From assembly GCA_023411175.1 (NCBI GenBank), contig JAEYPB010000082.1, forward strand, positions 1 through 64,000: 64,000 nt of DNA. Reading direction: 5' to 3'. Below, in pieces: positions 17,432-27,104 of this stretch. The notes beneath the pieces are model-generated. The model saw nothing but the letters and a program-made list of their open reading frames with translations, was not told where the DNA came from and searched no databases. Within the stretch, counting starts at the first letter, position 1, and each line of letters begins with the position of its first letter. The translations under genes were made by a program, and so were the position numbers. Source of the DNA: Bacillota bacterium. Lineage in GTDB: Bacteria; Bacillota; Clostridia; Christensenellales; Aristaeellaceae.

Positions 17432-18928
17432 TCATTCATACCAATCCAGCGCCTGCCCGACGTACTGGTCGATCTCGGCGAGCAGCTCGGTCAAAAGCCC
17501 GTCCGCGTCCCGTCCCGCCGCTTCGCTGAGCGCGGCGGCGAAATCCGCCCGGGTGGCGACCTTTCCCGCGTTCCGGGCCGCGTACAACCGCATACCGCCC
17601 AGAAGCGCGTCCTCGCCCAGCACGGAGCGGATTTCGTGCAGCACCGCCGCGCCCCGGCCCCGGGTGACCGCCAGAAAATCACCGACGGTGCCGAAGGCCA
17701 GCGCTTCGCTGTCCACCGTCACGCCGCCGGGGATGGTGAGCCTGAGCGAAGGCGTGACCCGGGCGTTGAGCTCCGCGACATACCGGTCCGCGCCGTAGAC
17801 CCTGTCATAGTAAACAAGCGCCGCGAAGGCGGGCAGCGACTCACTCAGCCACGGCTCCTCGGCGGGGTTTGAGCCAACCAAATTTCCAAACCACTGGCGC
17901 GCCGTGCCCAGCGCCACCTGATACTCCAGTTCGCCGCGCATCGCGTAGGAAAAGTACTCGTCCGGCAGGAGGATGAGCCCGGATTGTCCGAGGCCATCCA
18001 AAAGATCCGCCTGAGCGACGGTCAACGCCCCATAGGGATACGCGCCAAAGAGCTCCGAGAAGGTGTCGACAGCCCTTGCGGCGGCCGCGGCGGCGCGGGT
18101 TGCTGCGACGCGGTCCGTGGCGAAGGCGCGCACGGAAACCCCGGAAGCCGACGCCTGGCTGACCTCCACATAGCGCCTGCCGAGTGCCAGCGCGAAATAG
18201 CGCGCGCTTTCGACCTCGACCGTCACGTTCTGCCGTGCCTCGCCCGCGGGCTCGGATCGGACGACACCCGGCGCGGCAACCTGCCAGGTGTCCGGCAGGT
18301 TGACGGTGGCGCGGTAGCGCATGGGATCGGCCAGCAGGCTTTCGCCCACCGGGCTGACGCGCTCGACGACGAACTCCCCATCCCATACCGCGGGCAGCGG
18401 GTAAAAGCCCGTGAGCCGCCAGCCGACGTCACCGGTGCCCAGGGTGCCCAGAGCGCCCGGCAGGATCAGTTCGTATTGAAACTGAAACACACCCAATGCC
18501 CCCGGTGCAAGATCGCAGGCAACCCGGAGCACCGCCTCGTCGGTACCCTGCACGCCCCAGTCCGCTGGCTCGCCGTCAAAGTGCACTGAACGAATTTCGA
18601 CGCCCCCCGCGGCAAAGCCGTCGGGATAGGCGTCGATCATGGTTTCCGTTTCGTAGGGCGCCGTGGATTCGCGCCGGAACGCGTTGGGCGCCAGCTGGAA
18701 GATCATCTGATCCAGGGGCTGCCCTGTGCCGTTCTGATAGTGAACCGTTTGCGTCACGCTGACCGCGTCCAGGTTTTCCAGCACCGTCAGCTCCAGGTCG
18801 CACCCGGTCTCCTCCGCCATCGCTGCGGATAACAGCGCCGCAACCAGAACGCCCGCCACCATCATGACCACAAGGCCCAGTGCGATCCATCGGACAGCCC
18901 TGGTGCGCCAGTCCTTTTTTGCCTTCAT
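17432..18928 (-). CDS. M1-peptidase-like protein lacking the zinc site
   Basis: A 498-residue membrane-anchored or secreted protein with one N-terminal hydrophobic segment (~14-38). The rest follows the M1 aminopeptidase fold: a beta-sandwich N-terminal domain and a thermolysin-like domain with ARQWFGNLVG followed by WLSES. The canonical HExxH is replaced by L340-G341-T-A-R344; only the third ligand, E363, remains. The GxMEN exopeptidase motif also reads GLGQSGL. It therefore should not bind zinc or cleave peptides, and may be a binding or regulatory pseudoenzyme. It starts 18 bases after the stop of the preceding small secreted gene, so the two form an operon. Confidence 0.8.
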   Translation of the reverse strand: MKAKKDWRTRAVRWIALGLVVMMVAGVLVAALLSAAMAEETGCDLELTVLENLDAVSVTQTVHYQNGTGQPLDQMIFQLAPNAFRRESTAPYETETMIDAYPDGFAAGGVEIRSVHFDGEPADWGVQGTDEAVLRVACDLAPGALGVFQFQYELILPGALGTLGTGDVGWRLTGFYPLPAVWDGEFVVERVSPVGESLLADPMRYRATVNLPDTWQVAAPGVVRSEPAGEARQNVTVEVESARYFALALGRRYVEVSQASASGVSVRAFATDRVAATRAAAAAARAVDTFSELFGAYPYGALTVAQADLLDGLGQSGLILLPDEYFSYAMRGELEYQVALGTARQWFGNLVGSNPAEEPWLSESLPAFAALVYYDRVYGADRYVAELNARVTPSLRLTIPGGVTVDSEALAFGTVGDFLAVTRGRGAAVLHEIRSVLGEDALLGGMRLYAARNAGKVATRADFAAALSEAAGRDADGLLTELLAEIDQYVGQALDWYE

Positions 18929-18946
18929 CGGACCATCCCTTCGGGG

Positions 18947-19408
18947 TTACGCGGCCTGGAGGGATTCGATGATCGCCTTGGCGTTTTCCAGGGCGTTCTC
19001 GTCCTCGCAGATCGCGATGAATTCGTACGTCTTGCCATCCTCGAGGATGGCGATCGCGCCGAGGGTGCCTTCGCCGGTGTCGTAGACGATCATCCGGGTG
19101 CCGCCCAATTCTTCAATGGCGACGCTGGCATAGAAACCTTCCTGCTGGTCGGCGAGGTAGTTTTCGTTCATCTCATCCAGCGTGGGGATATAGGAAGGAT
19201 CGGGCTCATAGTAATAGGCAACGAAGCGCAGTACATCGTTCGCCATCTCAATCAGGAGACCGTCCTCCTTGTCTTCGGCGGTCAACTCCACAGCCTTCAT
19301 GTCGTCGGGCAGTGTGGCGGTGAACTTGCCATCCACATCGACGGTCTGCGCCAGGGCCGGAAGGGCGACCGAGCACAAAAGCACCAGGCATAAGAGCATC
19401 TTTTTCAT
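18947..19408 (-). CDS. Small secreted protein of unknown function
   Basis: A 153-residue protein with a clear signal peptide (MKKMLLCLVLLCSVALPALA). The mature part is about 130 residues, acidic, with the pattern FTATLPDDMKAVEL and later TRMIVYDTGEGTLGAIAILEDG, as in small exported proteins that carry a single alpha/beta domain. I cannot name a family. AAGGAGG precedes the ATG at 19408. It is first in an operon with the M1-like pseudoenzyme, which suggests that both act outside the cell. Confidence 0.7.
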   Translation of the reverse strand: MKKMLLCLVLLCSVALPALAQTVDVDGKFTATLPDDMKAVELTAEDKEDGLLIEMANDVLRFVAYYYEPDPSYIPTLDEMNENYLADQQEGFYASVAIEELGGTRMIVYDTGEGTLGAIAILEDGKTYEFIAICEDENALENAKAIIESLQAA

Positions 19409-19444
19409 GGGATGCCTCCTTTTCGTAACGGACGTCCAGATCAG

Positions 19445-19474
19445 AATATAGCACAGCACCACAAGCCCTGTCAA
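19445..19474 (-). promoter_or_regulatory. Promoter of the small secreted protein/M1-like operon
   Basis: TTGACA (19474-19469, minus strand) and TATATT (19450-19445) with an 18-bp spacer. Confidence 0.8.
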
Positions 19475-19558
19475 TCGCGCCGGGTGATTTGTACATTTTT
19501 CGCCATGTGTATGATCATTGCCGCGTTCTCTCTGAAAAGAAGCGCCATCCAAACGAAA

Positions 19559-19588
19559 GCGCGGCGGAACCTTTCAGTTCCACCGCGC
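19559..19588. terminator. Hairpin at left flank of repeat copy 3
   Basis: GCGCGGCGGAAC (19559-19570) pairs with GTTCCACCGCGC (19577-19588) with one mismatch. To the right of the element only a partial match remains (GCGCGCTGGAA at 19794-19804), which looks like a decayed or truncated second copy. Confidence 0.6.
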
Positions 19589-19590
19589 CC

Positions 19591-19792
19591 AGACCATCAA
19601 CAAAGTCCCCGCAGGGTTTCAATCGTGCCCGGCGGCGTGTACGCCGGGTACGGGATAGCGCCACCAGTACGCATGCTGGTGGCGCTATCTGCACCTTTAG
19701 TCAGTGCGCCTCCCGAAATCCCGGAGGATTTCAGGCGCACGCAGGCTCTTTCCCTTGCATCGGAAAAACCGAAGGGTTTTTCGATGCCTTGA
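19591..19792 (+). repeat. Dispersed structured element, copy 3
   Basis: About 202 bp. H1 and H2 are perfect. In H3 the outer stem GTGCGCC/GGCGCAC is perfect, and the inner stem has changed on both sides, to GAAATC/GATTTC. H4 has also changed on both sides: its arms start GCATCG and end CGATGC where copy 1 has GCATCA and TGATGC. It lies just downstream of the oadG-like gene. Confidence 0.85.
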
Positions 19793-19815
19793 AGCGCGCT
19801 GGAAAAATACCGGGC

Positions 19816-19938
19816 TTAGTTGAATTTCTTGAGCAGCTTGACCAGGAAGAACACCAGCACCAGCACAAGGAAGGTGCAGCTCAGGCCCAGGAGCGCAACC
19901 GTCAGGCCCTTGGCGGCGAAACCCATACCTGCAAACAT
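19816..19938 (-). CDS. Small OadG-like decarboxylase subunit
   Basis: A 40-residue protein, MFAGMGFAAKGLTVALLGLS followed by a valine/leucine/phenylalanine-rich helix and a lysine-rich end (KLLKKFN). One membrane helix covers ~12-34. It starts 12 bases after the oadB stop codon behind GGAGG, with the ATG at 19938 eight bases away; an in-frame ATG at 19944 is too close to the ribosome site. Position and layout match the gamma subunit (OadG) of Na+-pumping decarboxylases, but OadG is usually about 80 residues, so this is a minimal form. It probably stabilises the complex in the membrane. Confidence 0.65.
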   Translation of the reverse strand: MFAGMGFAAKGLTVALLGLSCTFLVLVLVFFLVKLLKKFN

Positions 19939-19950
19939 TCGCATTTCCTC

Positions 19951-21156
19951 CTATCCGGCGATCATCATGGAAACCAGCGTGATCAAAATGGAGCCGGCGA
20001 CGATCGAGCCGATCTGGCCGGACACGTTGGCGCTGATTGCCTGCATGAGCACGAAATTCTCGGGGTCGTCGTCCTTGGCCATCTTCTGGATGACGCGGGC
20101 GCTCATCGGGAAGGCGGAGATGCCCGCCGCGCCGATCATCGGGTTGATCTTCTCCTTGCGGAAGAGGTTCAGGAACTTGGCGAACAGAACGCCGCCGGCA
20201 GTATCAAACACGAAGGCCAGGAGGCCCAGCGCGAGGATGAGCAGCGTATCAAGCCGCAGGAACTTGTCGGCCACCATCGTCGAGCCGATGGTCAGGCCCA
20301 GCAGGATCGTGACCAGGTTCGCCAGTTCCTTCTGCGCGGTCTGGCTCAGGCGCTCCAGCACGCCGCACTCGCGGATGAGGTTGCCAAACATCAGCGAACC
20401 CACCAGCGGCACGCTCATCGGCACGATGATGCCGGCCACCGCGGTGACGACGATCGGCAGCAGGATCAGCGTGGTCTTGGATACGCGGTTCTCACCCGAG
20501 GGGTAGCTCATGCGGATCTGGCGCTCGGCCTTGGTGGTCAGCGCGCGGATGACCGGCGGCTGAATGATCGGCACCAGCGACATGTAGCTGTAGGCCGCCA
20601 CCGAAATCGGCGCGATGTATTTTTCCAACTTGAAATAGTTGGCCACATACAATGTGGTTGGTCCGTCCGCCGCGCCGATGATGCCAATCGCCGCGGAAAT
20701 CCGGGCGATCATGCTCTGATCGGTCTCTCCAAAGATCGGACCCACCAGGAACATCGCCAGGATAAATGTGCCGAAGATGCCGAACTGTGCCGCCGCGCCG
20801 AAGAAGATCATCGACGGATCCTTGATCAGCGGTGAGAAATCGATCATCGCGCCGATGGCGATGAAGATCAGGATCGGGAAAAGCTCGTTGGCGATGCCGG
20901 CGTTGAAGAGCACCTTCAAAAAGCCGGGCTCGGCCTCGGTTCCCAGCACGGCCGGGGCCACAGCGCCCAGAATGGGCGGCAGGTTCGCCATGATGGCGCC
21001 AAAGCCGATGGGCAAAAGCAGCGCAGGTTCGTAGTCCTTTTTAATGGCCAGGTAGATCAGGATACCGGAAATCGCGAACATGGCGAGCATCTTGACGCCA
21101 CTGATCGTGAAGAGGTAGCCGACGCCGTTGAACAGATCGGCCAACAAGGTTTGCAT
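19951..21156 (-). CDS. oadB: Na+-translocating decarboxylase beta subunit
   Basis: A 401-residue membrane protein of the OadB/MmdB/GcdB family, which exports Na+ powered by biotin-dependent decarboxylation. Hallmarks are LLPIGFGAIMANLP near residue 46, the conserved functional Asp in GAADGPTTLYVANY and the C-terminal MQAISANVSGQIGS. About eleven membrane segments. The ATG at 21156 follows AGGGGGAG. The operon holds only this gene and the tiny OadG-like subunit; the carboxyltransferase alpha subunit and the biotin carrier must be encoded elsewhere. The acid substrate (oxaloacetate, methylmalonyl-CoA or glutaconyl-CoA) is therefore open. Confidence 0.93.
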   Translation of the reverse strand: MQTLLADLFNGVGYLFTISGVKMLAMFAISGILIYLAIKKDYEPALLLPIGFGAIMANLPPILGAVAPAVLGTEAEPGFLKVLFNAGIANELFPILIFIAIGAMIDFSPLIKDPSMIFFGAAAQFGIFGTFILAMFLVGPIFGETDQSMIARISAAIGIIGAADGPTTLYVANYFKLEKYIAPISVAAYSYMSLVPIIQPPVIRALTTKAERQIRMSYPSGENRVSKTTLILLPIVVTAVAGIIVPMSVPLVGSLMFGNLIRECGVLERLSQTAQKELANLVTILLGLTIGSTMVADKFLRLDTLLILALGLLAFVFDTAGGVLFAKFLNLFRKEKINPMIGAAGISAFPMSARVIQKMAKDDDPENFVLMQAISANVSGQIGSIVAGSILITLVSMMIAG

Positions 21157-21197
21157 GCCTTTCTCCCCCTAAAGCAATATTGGCAGAAATCTCATAG

Positions 21198-21227
21198 ATT
21201 ATAGCATATGCGCAATGGCTCACGCAA
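21198..21227 (-). promoter_or_regulatory. Promoter of oadB
   Basis: TTGCGT (21227-21222, minus strand) and TATAAT (21203-21198) with an 18-bp spacer. Confidence 0.65.
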
Positions 21228-21400
21228 CAGCGTTCATCTTAAAATCCACGGAAATTTGTGCAGCGTGCTCATACTGTTTGACGCATACCGCGCGCTTCTT
21301 CGCGGAAAAATATACACATTGCGGTTTTCGTCTTTCAGCCGTAATTCTGGCGGATTTATGGGAAGTGCGCAAAATTCGCGGTTTTTCGACATTTCCCCTC
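21228..21400. other. Intergenic spacer between divergent units
   Basis: About 170 bases, clearly richer in A+T than the genome average, between the oadB promoter and the small-RNA promoter. I see no credible gene or structured element in it. Confidence 0.4.
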
Positions 21401-21429
21401 TTGACGAAAAGCGGATATCAATGTACAAT
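21401..21429 (+). promoter_or_regulatory. Promoter of a probable small RNA
   Basis: TTGACG (21401-21406) and TACAAT (21424-21429) with exactly 17 bases between them. The start point would be near 21436. Confidence 0.75.
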
Positions 21430-21435
21430 GAGCCA

Positions 21436-21523
21436 TATCCGATTGCACAGATGCCGGTCTCAGCGAGAAAATTGAAAACGCAGAAACACTGGTTACATGG
21501 ATTTTGTCCATGTAACCTTTTTT
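21436..21523 (+). ncRNA. Probable ~88-nt small RNA or short leader transcript
   Basis: A consensus promoter at 21401-21429 is followed about 60 bases later by a classic intrinsic terminator (21491-21523). No ribosome-binding site precedes any start codon inside it, so a non-coding transcript is more likely than a peptide. It lies 350 bases before the hydrogenase operon on the same strand, so a regulatory leader that mostly terminates is the alternative. No known RNA family was recognised. Confidence 0.55.
21491..21523 (+). terminator. Intrinsic terminator of the probable small RNA
   Basis: GGTTACATGGA (21491-21501) and TCCATGTAACC (21507-21517) form a perfect 11-bp stem with loop TTTTG, directly followed by six T. 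Confidence 0.9.
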
Positions 21524-21781
21524 GTTGCACGCGAAACCCTTGAATTTGCTGGATTTTTCGGGTGCTCCCGCAGGGTTCATGGGCCGAAAAACAGAGCTTG
21601 TAACCTTTTCACGCCGTTTTTGCCCTTCAAACGGTTACACCGCCTCCGGAGTCTTTTACCGCCTGCGGACGCGGCGCAGTCCGCCCTCCATTTTTCGCGG
21701 TGGCGGACACCTCCGAGCCTCCTCGTCGTTAATTTTTCTTATTCTTTTAAGTATTAATTTACTTATTCATGCTCTGAACGA
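21524..21781 (+). other. Intergenic region upstream of the hydrogenase operon
   Basis: About 260 bases without a gene. GTAACC (21600-21605) and GGTTAC (21633-21638) repeat the outer arm sequences of the terminator just upstream and could pair with each other or with it. A long AT-rich stretch lies at 21725-21775, directly before the operon promoter. Confidence 0.4.
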
Positions 21782-21811
21782 TTGCACGGGCCCTCTTATT
21801 TGTGATACAAT
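21782..21811 (+). promoter_or_regulatory. Promoter of the [FeFe]-hydrogenase operon
   Basis: TTGCAC (21782-21787), 18-bp spacer, TACAAT (21806-21811) preceded by TGTGA as a partial extended -10. The leader to the first start codon is about 62 nt. Confidence 0.75.
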
Positions 21812-21879
21812 GCCGTTTGGTGGATTGCCAGGGCCCTGCGGACGAGGGTCTTGATTCTAACAAGGGAGGTTCTATATCC

Positions 21880-22359
21880 ATGTCGCTTCTCGAGAACAAA
21901 GAGAAACTGGCCGAACTTGACGAAATTATCTCGCAGAACAAGGGCCAGCGGGGCGCTGTGATGCGGACGCTTCAGAGCGCTCAGGAACTGTTCGGTTATG
22001 TACCAAAGGAAGTGCAAATCTACATCGCCGACGGCCTGAACGTGACCCTCAGCGAGGTGTACGGCGTCGCGACCTTCTACTCCCAGTTCGCGCTTGAGCC
22101 CCGCGGCCGGTTCGTGGTGGGCGTATGCCTCGGCACGGCCTGCTATGTAAAGGGCGCCAAGGCCATCATGGACAAGCTGATCTCCTTATTAAAGGTAGAA
22201 GCGGGCAAGACCACCGAGGACGGGCGCTTCACGCTGAAGGACACCCGCTGTCTGGGCGCTTGCGGCCTTGCGCCGGTCATCATGATCAACGAAGATGTGT
22301 ACGGCCGATTGGTGCCGGACGATCTCCCGGCGATCGTCCAGAAGTATCAGGCGATGTAA
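21880..22359 (+). CDS. NuoE-like [2Fe-2S] hydrogenase subunit
   Basis: A 159-residue thioredoxin-like [2Fe-2S] protein of the NuoE/HndA family. The four cluster cysteines lie in CLGTACYVKGA and, about 36 residues on, CLGACGLAP. An N-terminal helical bundle (QNKGQRGAVMRTLQSAQ) is typical. The ATG at 21880 is chosen for GGGAGG; a longer frame from about 21802 would overlap the promoter. It is the first gene of the operon and feeds electrons between NAD(P)H-linked flavin and the hydrogenase. Together with the next genes it suggests an HydABC/HndABCD type bifurcating or NADP-linked enzyme. Confidence 0.93.
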   Translation: MSLLENKEKLAELDEIISQNKGQRGAVMRTLQSAQELFGYVPKEVQIYIADGLNVTLSEVYGVATFYSQFALEPRGRFVVGVCLGTACYVKGAKAIMDKLISLLKVEAGKTTEDGRFTLKDTRCLGACGLAPVIMINEDVYGRLVPDDLPAIVQKYQAM

Positions 22360-22360
22360 T

Positions 22361-22915
22361 ATGTTTGAACTGGCGCTCCACATCCTGGACCTTGTGCAGA
22401 ACTCGGTGGCGGCAGGCGCAAAGCTTGTGGTGGTCACCGTAGCGCTGGACACCGCCCGCGACAATCTGACCATCGTCATTGAGGACGACGGCCGCGGCAT
22501 GGACGGGGAACTGCTCCGCCGCGTGGAGAGCCCCTTCGCCACCACGCGCACGACCCGCAAGGTCGGCTTGGGCATCCCGATGTTCAAGCAGTGCGCCGAA
22601 ATGTGTGGCGGATCGGTCGTGCTGCAGTCGGAAGTGGGCGTCGGAACGGTTCTGACCGCGACTTTCCAGGCCTCCCACGTGGATTTGCCTCCGCTGGGGG
22701 ACCTCAGGGGCACGTTCCTCTCGCTGGTAATGGGCAGCCCGGAGCGTCCGGACTTCGTGCTCCGCTATTCTGCGGACGGACGAACGTTTGAATTCGACAC
22801 CCGGCCCATCCGCGAGGCGCTGGGCGGCTTACCCCTATCCGGGGCGGAAGTTTTCGCTTGGCTGGACGGATACTTGGCCGAGGGCATTGCCGAAGTGGAG
22901 CAAAACCCCCGATAG
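22361..22915 (+). CDS. HATPase-domain protein in hydrogenase operon
   Basis: A 184-residue soluble protein. Residues ~1-105 form a GHKL/HATPase_c domain: the N box ILDLVQNSVAAGA, G1 box EDDGRGMD and G2 box GLGIPMFKQ. It has no dimerisation/phosphoacceptor His domain, so it is not a normal sensor kinase; the C-terminal ~75 residues are not recognised. It begins one base after the NuoE-like stop codon, so is tightly coupled. Similar ATPase genes are known next to hydrogenase and Hnd-like operons in clostridia, where the role is unclear; a switch or assembly function is inferred. Confidence 0.85.
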   Translation: MFELALHILDLVQNSVAAGAKLVVVTVALDTARDNLTIVIEDDGRGMDGELLRRVESPFATTRTTRKVGLGIPMFKQCAEMCGGSVVLQSEVGVGTVLTATFQASHVDLPPLGDLRGTFLSLVMGSPERPDFVLRYSADGRTFEFDTRPIREALGGLPLSGAEVFAWLDGYLAEGIAEVEQNPR

Positions 22916-22949
22916 TCAGAATAATCAACACTTTATGGAGGTGTCAAAC

Positions 22950-23315
22950 ATGAAATCCCTAGCTGAACTGGAGGCCATCCGTCAAAAGACGCTCGACCAG
23001 GTCAACCTTCGCCGCGAACATCAGGGCACCCGCGTCGTCGTCGGCATGGCGACCTGCGGCATCGCCGCCGGCGCGCGCCCGGTAATGCTGGCCTTTATGG
23101 ACGAAGTCGGCAAGCGCAGCCTCCTGGATGTGACCGTCGCGCAGACCGGTTGCATCGGTATGTGCAGGCTGGAGCCGATGGTGGAGGTCACGCTGCCCGG
23201 GCAAGACAAGGTCACCTACGTCAATGTCAAGCCGGAGATGGTGCCGCGCATCGTGGCCGAGCACATCGTCAACGGCAAGCCCGTGGATGAATACACCATC
23301 GGCGCGGCCGAATAA
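22950..23315 (+). CDS. (2Fe-2S) ferredoxin-like subunit
   Basis: A 121-residue thioredoxin-fold protein of the HndB type. A helix rich in charged residues (1-25) is followed by the fold with cluster cysteines in MATCGIAAGA and QTGCIGMCRLEP. Three cysteines are seen, and the usual fourth position is A or G (CGIAAG), so cluster binding may be atypical. GGAGGTG lies eight bases before the ATG. It sits between the ATPase and NuoF-like genes, the normal order HndA-(ATPase)-HndB-HndC-HndD, and probably relays electrons in the complex. Confidence 0.85.
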   Translation: MKSLAELEAIRQKTLDQVNLRREHQGTRVVVGMATCGIAAGARPVMLAFMDEVGKRSLLDVTVAQTGCIGMCRLEPMVEVTLPGQDKVTYVNVKPEMVPRIVAEHIVNGKPVDEYTIGAAE

Positions 23316-23346
23316 GCCCGGCTGATCGATTGAGGAGGAATCACAA

Positions 23347-25143
<1,797 letters not shown>

Positions 25144-25155
25144 GGAGGAGCCGAC

Positions 25156-26901
25156 ATGGACACCAAAATGATAAACCTTACGATCGACGGCGTGAACGTC
25201 TCCGTGCCGGATGGAACGAGCGTGCTGGATGCCGCGAAATCCGTCGGCATCCGCATCCCCACGCTGTGCTATCTTAGCGGGATCAACGAAATCGGCGCCT
25301 GCCGCATGTGCGTGGTGGACACCGGCGCCCGCGCGCTGTCGGCGGCCTGCGTGCTGCCCGCCTCGGAGGGCATGAAGGTCAAGACCAATACGCCCGCCGT
25401 ACGCGAAGCCCGAAAAATCAACCTGGAGCTGCTGCTCTCCAACCACGACAAGAAGTGCCTGTCCTGCGTGCGTTCCACCAATTGCGAGCTGCAGTCCCTC
25501 TGCAACGAGTACGGCGTGGAGGATGAGAACCGCTTCCAGGGCACGATGACCGAGTACAACATCGACGACGTGTCGCCGTCCATCGTGCGCAACAACAATA
25601 AGTGCGTTCTGTGCCGACGCTGCGTCGCCGTGTGCGAGAAGATCCAGAACATCGGCGTCATCGGGCCCACGAAGCGCGGCTTCAAGACCACCGTCGAATC
25701 GGCTTGGAACATGCCGCTTGGCACCACCGCCTGCGTCAACTGCGGCCAGTGCATCGTGGTTTGCCCCACCGGCGCGCTCACCGAAAAGGACGACACGCAG
25801 AAGGTATGGGACGCGCTGAACGATCCTGAAAAGTTCGTGGTCGTGCAGCCCGCGCCCGCCGTCCGCGCGGCGCTGGGAGAGGAATTCGGCATGCCCATGG
25901 GCTCCCTCGTCACCGGCAAGATGGCCACGGCGCTTCACCGGCTGGGCTTCGACCGCGTGTTCGACACCGACTTCGCGGCGGACCTCACCATCATGGAGGA
26001 AGCCTACGAGCTGATCGGACGCCTGACAAACGGCGGCGTGCTGCCGATGATCACCTCCTGCTCGCCGGGCTGGATCAAATACTGCGAGACCTTCCACCCG
26101 GACTTCATCCCGAACCTGTCCTCCTGCAAGTCTCCCCATGAGATGGAGGGCGCGATCATCAAGAGCTACTTCGCCGAGAAGAACGGCATCGATCCCAAGA
26201 GAATTGTCGTCGTCTCGGTCATGCCCTGCACCGCCAAGAAGTTCGAGCGCGCGCGGCCGGAACTGGGCGTGGACGGCCTGCCGGACGTGGACGTGGTCAT
26301 CACCACCCGCGAGCTGGCGCGCATGATCAAGCAGGCCGGCATCGACTTCGCAAACCTCCCGGATGGCGACTTTGACGACATGCTGGGCGATTCCACCGGC
26401 GCGAGCGTCATCTTCGGCGCCACCGGCGGCGTCATGGAAGCGGCGCTCAGAACCGCCTACGAAGCCGTCACCGGCAAGACCCTGGAGGATGTGGACTTCC
26501 ACGCCTGCCGCGGCATCGCCGGCGTCAAGGAAGCCACCGTTGACCTCAACGGCACCGAGGTGAACATCGCGGTGGTCAGCTCCACCGGCCTCGCCGGGAT
26601 GCTCTTGGACCAGGTGCGTGAGGGCAAGAAGAACTACACCTTCATCGAGGTCATGGGTTGCCCCGGCGGCTGCGTCAACGGCGGCGGCCAGCCGATCGTC
26701 ACCGTCGAACAGCGCGAAAAGACCGATCCGCGCGTGCTCCGGGCGAAGGCGCTGTACCGTGAGGACGAGAACAAGGCCATCCGCAAGTCTCACGAGAACC
26801 CCTCGATCAAGAAGCTGTACGCCGAATACCTGGAGAAGCCCAACAGCCACAAGGCGCACCATCTGCTGCACACCCACTATTCCGCCCGCAGCAAGTATTA
26901 A
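25156..26901 (+). CDS. [FeFe] hydrogenase catalytic subunit
   Basis: A 581-residue [FeFe] hydrogenase (HydA/HndD), which makes or consumes H2. Order: plant-type [2Fe-2S] domain (1-~80), His-ligated [4Fe-4S] (HDKKCLSCVRSTNC), two [4Fe-4S] clusters (CVLCRRCVAVC, CVNCGQCIVVCP), then the H-cluster domain with cysteines C302 (TSCSPGW), C358 (MPCTAKKFE), C502 and C506 (MGCPGGCVNGG), and the small-subunit region at the C-terminus. All motifs of an active group A enzyme are intact. It is last in the operon and is followed by a terminator. The maturases HydEFG are not in the window. Confidence 0.97.
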   Translation: MDTKMINLTIDGVNVSVPDGTSVLDAAKSVGIRIPTLCYLSGINEIGACRMCVVDTGARALSAACVLPASEGMKVKTNTPAVREARKINLELLLSNHDKKCLSCVRSTNCELQSLCNEYGVEDENRFQGTMTEYNIDDVSPSIVRNNNKCVLCRRCVAVCEKIQNIGVIGPTKRGFKTTVESAWNMPLGTTACVNCGQCIVVCPTGALTEKDDTQKVWDALNDPEKFVVVQPAPAVRAALGEEFGMPMGSLVTGKMATALHRLGFDRVFDTDFAADLTIMEEAYELIGRLTNGGVLPMITSCSPGWIKYCETFHPDFIPNLSSCKSPHEMEGAIIKSYFAEKNGIDPKRIVVVSVMPCTAKKFERARPELGVDGLPDVDVVITTRELARMIKQAGIDFANLPDGDFDDMLGDSTGASVIFGATGGVMEAALRTAYEAVTGKTLEDVDFHACRGIAGVKEATVDLNGTEVNIAVVSSTGLAGMLLDQVREGKKNYTFIEVMGCPGGCVNGGGQPIVTVEQREKTDPRVLRAKALYREDENKAIRKSHENPSIKKLYAEYLEKPNSHKAHHLLHTHYSARSKY

Positions 26902-26918
26902 AGCCTGAATTAAGCCTT

Positions 26919-26948
26919 AAGGACCCTGCGCTTTCGCGCGGGGTCCTT
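26919..26948 (+). terminator. Terminator of the hydrogenase operon
   Basis: AAGGACCC (26919-26926) pairs with GGGTCCTT (26941-26948), with a further GCGC/GCGC stem inside, 17 bases after the hydA stop codon. Confidence 0.8.
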
Positions 26949-27021
26949 CGCGTTATCCCCACATCCCCTTTCGGCCTGCGCCTGTGTGGTTTTTCGCACG
27001 GAAGCCGCGAAAGGCTCAAAA

Positions 27022-27050
27022 TTGTCGGTTTTGAACCGATATTATATAGC
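27022..27050 (+). promoter_or_regulatory. Probable promoter of the SseB-like gene
   Basis: TTGTCG (27022-27027), 17-bp spacer, TATAGC (27045-27050); moderate match. Confidence 0.5.
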
Positions 27051-27104
27051 AGAGAGTGGATTGTTTCCGTCCCGCTCGGTGGATCTTTGGTAAGGAGAAT
27101 CGCG

